From: Echinarachnius parma
Lineage: Eukaryota > Echinodermata > Echinoidea > Clypeasteroida > Echinarachniidae
Direction: 5' to 3'
Length of the DNA: 64,000 nt
Assembly (NCBI GenBank): GCA_037951105.1
Contig: JBAMJV010001833.1
Location: 27,501 to 91,500 of the forward strand
Program-made: the position numbers and the translations under genes
Part shown: piece after piece, positions 55,145-64,000 of the stretch
How positions within the stretch are numbered: position 1 is the first letter of the stretch
Layout of the letters: every line of letters starts with the position of its first letter
The notes under the pieces: model-generated
Seen by the model: only the letters and a program-made list of their open reading frames with translations
Told to the model about the DNA's origin: nothing
The model's database searches: none

Positions 55145-56092
55145 TTAAATAATGAAAACATGAAAACCTAATACACATGAATTTATGATTTGTTAAAATT
55201 AATTATTTAGACAAAATGGACCGAAAATATAATGTAAGAAAAAAATATGAATCCTGGATAATACTGAAAACATTATCTTAAAGTCGTCAGTCATTTCATC
55301 TGATCTTACTTGAAATTTCCAAGAAATTGATCAATTTGCATTATACTTGGGGGTTGAAGACAATGAATTCAGCATGATCAGGACTAGCATCCATGAAACT
55401 TAGCTCTGTATTGTACATTATATGAACTCAAAGATACGTCAATTGTGTTTGAATAAAGAAGGAACTTGTCACTTAATCAAACCTTGTAATTATCATGTAA
55501 ATAGACAGCCGAATAGGATACTGTGATGACGACCAATACAAATACCGGTCAATCAATTTTTCTGTCAGAAGTTTTGCAAATATTCACATAGTCAAGTTGA
55601 ATAAGGGCAGGGGGGGGGGGGGGGGGATGAAGTCGCCACAGGTTTTTACCTGACAAGCAAAAAAGAGGAAACGCCTCCTCCAAACAAATTCATATTAATT
55701 ATAAAAATAGCGAGCCGTAACTAACGTAAATCTTCAATTTATTTGACGCAATATAATTAATATATTTATATTACAAAATAATCATTAGGACCGATTATAC
55801 TAATAGAAAAGGAAAGTACACCGCTTTTTCCATCAAGCATGATATTATTATGGGGAGTGATTTTGGGGCCAGCTAGGACCTTCTCCTGTAGCTAGCCATG
55901 TTGGTCTCTTCATAGATCATTATAAACTAAAATGTTTGTATAACACTTTTGGAAGGGATATCCAATACATATGTGACAACTGACATGCTCTGGAAAATCA
56001 AATGAATAATTTAATTCCTTGCATTTTATGATTCCAGTACTCAAAATCACCTAACACCCCCCCCCCCCCCCCCCCGCCCCCATCCCACCCCC

Positions 56093-57437
56093 TTATTTAT
56101 GTCTATTCCTCTTATAGTTTGTGATGAAGATATGATATGCTCTGGGCCAAATAGGGCTTTTCGGAATCACTTTCTCCTTTAAGTTGTCATTCACCTCGGT
56201 TGCATGGTTCTTGTTCCTGTACCTGTAAAATGATAATACAAGATACAAATCATTTTAACAGTATGTTTAACAACGTTTTTCAGATTGATTAAATTCAAAG
56301 ATAGAAAATAGAAAATAAATATTCAAGAAGGATTGCTTGATAGTAATTTAGTCATAAAAGCTTCATACTGTTTATATCATCCCAGACTGAGGACATTACT
56401 CAAATTACAATGATTTAATAAATAATTCAATTTGACACGCACTTGATCATTGATACAGAAACTCATTTTAAAATACCATGATCTGACTCAAATATAAAAC
56501 TGAAAATTGAAATGAAAGATAAAACACAATTTCTACATGTTTGAAGCAAATAAATGGACAGATTGAAAGCCTTAGCTTTTCTTTTGGGATAAAGTCGAAT
56601 GGATTTCTAAAACTGCATACTCCCCATTACACTGTAAAAGTTGTACATTTTATCTCAAATGTGGAACACTTGCCCATTTCTCCTTTATAACCCATTATGA
56701 TTATCATAACTCAATCCAAGACCAACATAAAGAACACTATTCACTCTGTCATACTCTTGTATACATTTTGTGAATATATACAAAGAGAGAAAATATGAGC
56801 TGGGTAAAAATTTGTACGAAATATTCTTTTTCAGTATGATGATATAAATGGCCATGATGTGCTGCACATAGGAATTGTATTTCTCTCTTTTGCTTTGTAA
56901 ATAATATATGCCAATTCATTGTTCTATGTTTCCTATAAAAAAAGGTTAATAACTTACAGAACAATATCCCTACTTCGCTGGACTGTCATGAACCCTGTCT
57001 GTATCTTATGAGACTTCTGCTTGGTTGGTTTCAATCCTGAAATGAGATTGGATTAAATAAATAGCAAGTTTAATTTGTCATGTTATATTACAAGCACTCA
57101 TTTGACAAATTAATCTAAATATGGAATATTTATAAACAAATAATGCCATTTTCATAATTATGACATCACAACTCAAAATAACAATCTAAACAAACATTTG
57201 TTATGTAGAATGGATAGTATGTATGTATGGAAACATTCATGATAAATAAGAGTTTTATGATTTAGTGTTGCAATACTGACAAGCATCAGTACATTTTATT
57301 GACCTCATGTTTATTTTGCTTCAATCAGGCAACCAAATCATACAAATGTATTTATATATTCATGGTGGTCACAAGCAAATTACCAATTCTGAGCAGTGTC
57401 GTAGTTCAGAGAGCCCCTACCCCCCCCCCCAAACAAT

Positions 57438-57473
<36 letters not shown>

Positions 57474-59649
57474 ACAACAAGAAAAAGGGTCAATCTGTGA
57501 AGAAGAAAGCACAATTATCATGTAATGAATGTGTTCCCCATCCCAAGTCAGACCATGCTACGCAAATTATTCAGATTATAAATGTATCTGCATCTTTACT
57601 TGATATGCTTGATGACCAATTAAGGTATATATTGTAACATAATACCCCGGCCCTCCCCCCCCCCCCCCAAAAAAAAAAAATAAATAAATAAATACAAAAA
57701 ATAAAAATAAATAAAGCACTGAACACAAAGTGCCGCGGTTGATTGGTCAACAATTATTGTTGTATATATACTATAGGCCTAGTATTACAATTATTAAAAA
57801 GACGACCACCAATCAACACGTCCAACCATATTTTTAGAGACAGTGTCAGCAACCAAACCAAGGCAACCAAACTGTAATTAGCCATATTATTGTAAGGGCT
57901 AATGTATACTACAATTGATGAAACAAATGGTGAATACACTGTACTGCATTATATTGTGCGTGTACTGCATCCGAAACAGCTGATCAATCAGCTGATCACC
58001 ATCACACACGTAAAAGTGTATCTGTATCTATATTTAGAACATGCACAGTAATCATGCGCATAATTTACAAATGCACCGTAGCCTGTTCCGAGTGCTAGAT
58101 CGACAGTATATTGTCAATAACGGTATGTGTAATTTGTAAACTGTGGATGGTCGTTCTATCTAGGCTTGGCTCTAGTCTTAGGACTCGACATAGTCTACAC
58201 CGAAAATAATACGATTTTGATATAGGCCTAATGTAATCTAGGGGTTAGGCCCACAGTATAGACCTAGTTTATACCTTTAACTCATGACGATTACTAGTTA
58301 CTACTACTACTACTAGTACAAGCCTATTGTTTTATAGTAAAGAAACATTCTCATAGACTCTAGTCTAGTCTAGGACAGTAAAGTAGGGGCTAGGCATAGA
58401 GTCGCTCTTCTAGCTAGATCTACGTCCCAGGATCTGTATACGTCTGTACGACTACATCTAGACTAGAGTAGACTAGTTGTACTAGTGACTGTCGCATTGT
58501 TTGGCACAGCCCAGTCATGACCGATCCCTTGCATTATTAATTTAAAATATTAAATTTTAAACTAAAATTCTAAATCCCATCCAAACTCATACTTGGCTCT
58601 ACTATTTTACTAATGACTTACTTCTAGTTTCTAGCCCTAGCCTATCTTATATCTAGCTTCCTTTAGCCTTGGCTTAGTTATATTTACTTTTAACCTAGCA
58701 TAGAGGCCCTGGCCCCTAGTAATATAGTAAACTAAACTGGACCAACTTTACTAATAAATGTGCATGGACATGGTTCAAGATCGAGCACACTATCATCAAG
58801 CCTAGCCCTAGAGATGGTACATAACTAGATTAGTCACCCATCTACATTCTAATTTCTAGTTTTTATAGATGTAGGCCTAGTCCTAGACCTAGTCAGCTTT
58901 TAGTTTACTTTTAGTTTACGTGTTACTAACAAGTCTAGACTAATAATTAGTAACAAGTATGTTCGTAAGTTCCTTACGGTTACGCTATCAGTGTTTGGTA
59001 TTGTCTTATCCCCAGGCGCATAGCTAGCCCTATCATCGGCATGTATTACTATCAATTACCAAGGCCAAGCCCAAGGGCAAGGTAGCGTGTCTAGTACCAG
59101 TACTCAGTACTAGTCCTAAAAAGTAAAAGGCTAAATTTCGAACCAAATATTATAAACTAAAGCCATAACCAGATAACCTTATTGACATTGTCTCATACAA
59201 TCTCATGCACCACATTCACACGGATAGTGGTCCCCTACTGGCCGGCCCTAGGCCTAGGTAGCTAGCTAGGCCTAGTTTAGCCTGGCATTGTGAAATTGTA
59301 GTTTAACCCTCTCTGCCTGGTGAGGCTTCAAGCCTTTACTAGGGCGCTACGGGCACTAATTCCAAAGTCTCGCCGGAGCGCTGGGCTAGATTATCCTGAT
59401 GGACTGTGCCACACAAAATAGACAATGTTATGATCGGGTTAGCGCGCTTGAGTATTGACATGACCGACGAAAATGTGATTTTTCTCTTGAAAAAGTAAAA
59501 CTCACTTACCGTGTTGACAATGTGTTTCCTCAAAATCATCCAACGTTCAGTTCTGTTTCACTTGGTTATTGTAATCTCTAGAGGAACAATAAAAAAGACG
59601 TCATTCCCGAGGATCTGTTTCTATCACCACATTCATCGACGCCATATTT
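56093..59649 (-). CDS. Possible small spliced gene (three exons, minus strand), product unknown
   Basis: Three blocks have good splice signals. Exon 1 ends CAACACG|GTAAGTGAG at 59511. Exon 2 (57036-56958) has acceptor CTCATTTCAG and donor GTAAGT and encodes LKPTKQKSHKIQTGFMTVQR then SRDIVL. Exon 3 starts after ATTTTACAG at 56222 and encodes YRNKNHATEVNDNLKEKV and onward to a TAA at 56093-56095. Exon 1 in the matching frame reads TLDDFEETHCQHG but has two TGA codons between it and the ATG at about 59649. Translation may therefore start within exon 2 (MTVQRSRDIV), or the transcript may be non-coding. No family recognised. The gene lies inside the 7.49-kb inverted-repeat segment. Confidence 0.4.
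57420..57470. repeat. C run and CA microsatellite
   Basis: A ten-base C run is followed by about 14 CA units. Similar single-base runs lie at 55609-55626 (G), 56056-56075 (C) and 57652-57668 (C), the last followed by an A-rich stretch. Confidence 0.8.
58141..59400. repeat. CTAG-rich tract
   Basis: About 40 CTAG tetramers occur in 1.26 kb, against about 5 expected by chance, with runs such as TAGCTAGCTAGGCCTAG and TCTAGTCTAGTCTAGG. There is no fixed repeat unit. It falls in the first intron of the putative small gene. Confidence 0.7.
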
Positions 59650-59735
59650 CAGCGAGGAAGACACACACTTGAAATATCCTCTAGCATTTTAGCCACGCCC
59701 ACACGGACACACCCTTGTTCCTGATTGGTCGAAAA
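59640..59735 (-). promoter_or_regulatory. Likely TATA-less promoter of the small minus-strand gene
   Basis: The minus strand has GACCAATCAGGAAC (CCAAT box, about 59725), GTGTGGGCGTGGCTAA (GC/KLF box, about 59695) and GAAATATGGCGTCG (YY1-like, about 59645) in that order, just upstream of the exon 1 donor. This is a housekeeping-style layout. Inferred from motifs only. Confidence 0.4.
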
Positions 59736-59933
59736 ACAAAATTCGCACAAAAAATCGCTCCCCGGAGCGATTTTATAAATTCGCTAGCGAATTTTCGCCA
59801 TACAGAGCGAATTACCGCTCCATAGTGGGAACGATCTAATACAAATAACACTAATTTGATCCGTGCGAATATTCGTGCGAATATTCGCGCGGAAATTCGC
59901 GCGAAAATTCGCTCTAGTGGGAACGCAGCTTAA

Positions 59934-61300
59934 CTATGATAGTACAGTTAATTTGAGCTGCTGTTTTCGATGATAAATATGTTGGTAAATTTGCAGCATT
60001 ACTCAGAGTTATTATATCCAGTCATCTAAAGATTATACAAAACAATTATGGTATAACCTTTGTCAAGAAATTTGTACTTTTAAGTTGTTATGTCGTCACT
60101 CGATACTATCCTTAAGGATACTATTGCAACATTTTGTTTCAGATGTCTTAATTTCTATACGCGATAAAAAAAAAAGACATATGATATACTGAAGGTAATA
60201 TTACATTGATACGCAAAACTGACGTTTAAACATAGTTCAAACATGTCTTACCATTTAAACTCTCAAATTGAAACGCCTTGTGTATATATATGATTATACG
60301 AATAGTGCACGCAATCGTTGGAAATTCAATATTACACTGTCTTCGTTTGTAAATATGCATGACTAACTTTGTACCTTATTAAGTCTTGTGTTACCATTTT
60401 AAAACTTGTATTGAACACCACGGAATAGGCCACCAATCATATTAGCATAGTATGACTCATTGGCAACAAATTATAAAGAAATGATTATGATCTTTGTTTT
60501 TGTTCTATACTGCATATAGGGCATTTTGTGTAAATTAAGCATTGAATAGTGGGTGCTAAGTTGTAAACGAATACGTGTATCGTAACATATGGAAAGGAGG
60601 AGGGGGCCGGCGGAGGCAGGCTGCACCCCCTCCCCACGCGGAGTTTTGAAAACGGCCATATGCGGGCATAAAACATCTGGAATTCCTGCAAATCATGTCA
60701 TATTCGAGCAAACCATGTCGAAGAATATGATGAAGAAATAAATTTTACTATGTGTTATTGAATGGAATTGATAAGTGTATCGCCGATGAATAATGTATAT
60801 TAAACAAAAATTGGTTTGTTGTTTTGATTGACATGTATGATGAAAATGCTACATAGATTAAGAATGATGAATCTATCAATGTGTTTTACAATTCGTGTTT
60901 TTGACGAGATAACATGTTCGAGGAATACGTGTCAGTACAAAATATTGTTTGACCTAAAAGTACTTCAATATACACATGTATTTCATTATGTTCTACCTAT
61001 TATATCACGCATAGAGACATGTTGTGGTGCAGTATTCAATATTCTGAATAACATTTATACAAGCATATACTGCAGGATCATAAAAGATCAACATTAAACA
61101 ATGTAAATAATGTATATACATTGTATATATAACAGTTACTATATTCGCCAAAATACGCTACATAATACTGTTAAGCGATATGCACGATGACATTTTGTAT
61201 TATATAGAGATTATTTTTCGTTGTGATCATGTGCAGATTAACCTGTGAAACCACTACATTGAAACTCTTTCTTATAAACCGCTTTTCGGTTATGAATTGC
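59934..61300. other. Non-coding AT-rich stretch
   Basis: No exon, RNA gene or element was recognised. A small GC-rich island (GGAGGAGGGGGCCGGCGGAG, 60594-60645) stands out but has no frame of note. Confidence 0.5.
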
Positions 61301-61309
61301 TCATGATAT

Positions 61310-62480
61310 TTACCGAATGCACTGAAGATTGCAAGAGTATGTAAATAATTATAATTACAAACTAACGCTGTGGATATTAGGTGATGTTAACTGTTTTTTC
61401 CCGTATGAATTGCTCATAATTATATTAAACCATTACAAAATTGCAAGAATATCTAAATATATATATAATTACGCGGTGGAAATTACATGATGTGTGACCA
61501 AGTATGTGTTTGATCAAATATGAACTTCACTACTGTATATATACTGTACATGTAGTTATGGTGAAAGTAAAGAACATATGTAACTAATACTGAAATCTGT
61601 TGAATACAAGGCTTTGCATTATGTATTTGAGAAAAGATGAACAAATCACAAATTGTTAACCAATATAAACATTCTACATGTTTAGCCTTTCCTAGATCAT
61701 TCCTCGTATTGTGATTTTCCTTACATTATGTGCCCCAGCACTAAGCATCACATTTGTTTCAGGTATCTTTGGCAATTATTACAGATTGCTATATCATGGT
61801 GTTGATACTACCAGGAAGATGGGAGTGTCCCTGATATTACTAAGTTTGTTTAAAATATATGTTTGACTTACTATGAAATGTTAAGAAATTATACTCACCT
61901 ACAACATTGCCAAAAATATGTAAATATCATGTAAACTAACGCTGTGTAAATAGTTACATAATGTGTGTGCAAGCATGATTTATCAAAATAATTACGTAAT
62001 GTCTTTATATTCTGTACATGTAATTGCGTTGGATGTGATAATGTAACTCCTGAATTATGTTGAATGCAATGTTTGGAATGAGTATTTGAAAAAAACAATT
62101 TTTTTTTCATAAGTCAGAACTTGTTCACCAATAACCTTTATAGCCTTTCCTATATCATCGCTCTTATTGTTATTTGCCTTACATTATGTTCCCAGCAGTG
62201 AGAATCACGACATTTGTTTCATGTTTATTTGACAATGCAAACAGATTGATATGTAATGGCGATGATACCCTTGTATAAGTAATATGACTTATGCATTGTA
62301 AAGAAATTATATTAACAAAACGACATTCCTCAAATAAAATTATGTTAATTCTTGCATGAAAAGGTAACGGTATGCAAAGTGCATGGCGTGTGCACAAGCA
62401 ATGTACACCATGTATTATGAAAATAATTATGCTTTATTCACGCCTATAAACGTTGATTATGTTAAATAAATGTAACTACT
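61310..62480 (+). repeat. Diverged tandem repeat, unit about 460 bp
   Basis: Landmarks recur in the same order: TAGCCTTTCCTAGATCAT (61683) and TAGCCTTTCCTATATCAT (62141), 458 bases apart; AAGTATGTGTTTGATCAAA (61500) against AAGCATGATTTATCAAAATA; TTACATTATGTGCCCCAGCA against TTACATTATGTTCCCAGCAG. Partial units flank both sides. Divergence is substantial, so the duplication is old. No coding content. Confidence 0.65.
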
Positions 62481-64000
62481 CTGTTGAAAGCAACATCTCC
62501 AATGTATATGTGGCCTCTAAATCCATTATTGCGCTCTATATCCCGATGACGGGAAAACTGTTCGATGAGTCAATCACGCATAATTATGTTTGTACGCATT
62601 ATGAGCGAGGTTTATTTAACGCGATAATTATAAAGCTGTCATAATGCATACATTTCTATGGCGATGATACACTCATCGAAAAGACTCAGAGCGCAAGCAA
62701 TTACTGTATACATGATCCAGAGCGCACGCATAGCGTCGCGGACAGGCCCTTGGCCAATATTATAATGTAGATATTATTTGAGAAAAAGTTTGATATTATT
62801 ACCAAAAAAATCAAAACTTGACAAAACTGCATAAGCATGTGTAAATAAACAATTAACTTTATTTCGTTATATGTTGAAAATGTTTCTTGAATATTGGCAA
62901 CTCAAACTTGTCTATAAATACTGTATGCAGGAACACGTGTTATCACAAAGGAAAACTTATGTTATTGTATACGTTGAAAACGTATTTTACCTACACTGAA
63001 TCCAATGATGCAAGTTTTTGGAAACTATCACTATCTAAAGAAAAATTCAGAAGTCAAAACCTTTTAAACAATACATCGTAAAGCAAACGCAACCATTAAA
63101 TACTTTGCTTATAACATTACAGGGACCAATTTTATATATGTGTTCATTGTTTTCGCACATCATTTATCTGTATCAATTATTTTTGTAAGTGTTCATAATT
63201 AGTTGATTTTGATGTTTTTCTGGAAAACGTGTTTAATACAAATTGCTTACATGTACCATCATTTATTATCTTATTACTCGTGTTACTAGTAATTGCTAAA
63301 ACACTTCTAGCATGATTCGTTACTATCTGCCTAGTGTATAAGTATACCGAAAAACTCTTTGTTTTATAGCAAAAGAATTACATTTAAGTCATCGTCTGAT
63401 ATTTAATACATTACTCTAAAAAAACATTTATATTCTGTTTGCATATTGCAAATACTGTTTGTCATCTGAAAAAAGGTATGACTTATATGAAGACAACTGA
63501 TTTGACTAGGCGAGTGGACTCACACTCTCATTGGAATAAACGATTGAATAAATCGCAGTAGTCACCATGAATTATAATAGATTTTTAAAAATAATGAAAA
63601 TGTGTTTTTTTATACTTCGTTCTTACATGCAGCGAACATTTATACTTATATTGAGTATGCAGTTTATAATGTAATGAATTTATTCAGAAGCTTGAATGTC
63701 ATAACCTGCCATCTTGTCTGGAGTACAAGAATATGTTTTGTCAGTATACATTTTAACTGCAAACGATTGAATACTGTGTTTACAATAGAGCTTATTTAGC
63801 ATTTGTTGACAATTAATGAAGCAAGTAAATCAGAACATGGTATTGTACTACATGTATTTGTTATTATAATGTTTCATTCATGTACAAATATGCTGTTTTT
63901 CCTAAAGGTGTAGTTAGTAGTGATTCCTTTCATTTAATGTTCACAGTGGACCTGGTTGTCGTTTGTTTTGAATGATACATTATTTTGTTACCAATCTTTG
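62481..64000. other. Non-coding AT-rich stretch to the window end
   Basis: Nothing beyond short random frames (longest about 65 codons) was found. No motif, splice pattern or bounded repeat could be supported. Confidence 0.5.

Larger units (their letters stand above)
52439..59930. mobile_element. 7.49-kb segment with Harbinger-like inverted ends and TAA target duplication
   Basis: The left end, AGCTGCGTTCCCACTAGAGC continuing GAATTTTCGCGCGAATTTCC, is matched exactly in inverse at 59889-59930. TAA flanks both sides (52436-52438 and 59931-59933). A 3-base TAA/TTA duplication is the mark of PIF/Harbinger elements. Subterminal GTTCCCACCAGAGCGAATAT-type copies occur inside both ends. No DDE transposase or Myb-like frame was seen, so it would be non-autonomous. 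It encloses nested MITEs and a possible spliced gene with a promoter. Two independent insertions are less likely because each end lacks a partner close by. Confidence 0.6.

Noticed and set aside
57421-57637. 72- and 112-codon frames around the CA microsatellite
   Set aside because: They are driven by the C run and CA repeat and show no conserved features.
52439-59930. A Polinton-like or LTR-type element
   Set aside because: No capsid, polymerase, integrase or protease frame, and the TAA duplication and short ends fit a Harbinger-type non-autonomous DNA element better.

Overview
The window is AT-rich, repeat-dense animal DNA. Genes have spliced introns with consensus GT/AG sites, there are non-LTR retrotransposons with short-repeat 3' tails, and there are many short inverted-repeat (MITE-like) elements. 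A marine invertebrate, perhaps an echinoderm or a relative, fits the gene content and repeat style, but this is inference and the sequence does not name the species.

The main gene is on the + strand at 18942-47257. Seven exons with matching phases join into one open frame of about 4342 codons. Exon 1 encodes a Death domain. Exon 2 is a short linker with a weak RHIM-like motif. Exon 3 resembles the N-terminal domain of TRADD. Exons 4-7 encode a complete sacsin body with three HSP90-type ATPase repeat regions, a Tudor/XPCB-like segment and a J-domain-like end with an HPD motif. The last exon is about 10.2 kb. This looks like a giant chaperone-like ATPase carrying cell-death/immune adaptor domains in place of the N-terminal ubiquitin-like domain of vertebrate sacsin. 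Just after the stop codon lies a recognisable but disrupted HEPN domain, so the usual sacsin C-terminus appears to have been lost recently (or the assembly has errors there).

Left part (1-18.8 kb): a minus-strand gene for a small secreted, cysteine-rich, dibasic-processed peptide (1473-3830, with a TATA box, 3' end not resolved); then mostly MITEs, foldback elements, a decayed LINE (about 11.43-13.2 kb) and the 3' tip of another LINE (about 9.1 kb). Three copies of a roughly 950-bp terminal-inverted-repeat element sit side by side at 15887-18787, directly in front of the Death-domain exon.

Middle (19-34 kb): introns of the large gene filled with palindromic elements, two dead tandem copies of exon 4, a large foldback element (24.95-27.98 kb) and a nearly whole antisense LINE (28.68-about 33.5 kb) with ORF1 and an endonuclease/reverse transcriptase ORF2 interrupted by one TGA.

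Right part (48-64 kb): mainly non-coding. A 7.49-kb segment (52439-59930) is bounded by perfect inverted ends of about 40 bp and flanked by TAA on both sides, as in PIF/Harbinger-type elements. It encloses a possible small spliced minus-strand gene, nested MITEs and a tract very rich in CTAG. A tandem repeat of about 460 bp lies near 61.4-62.4 kb. No tRNA, rRNA, CRISPR or LTR-type element was recognised.
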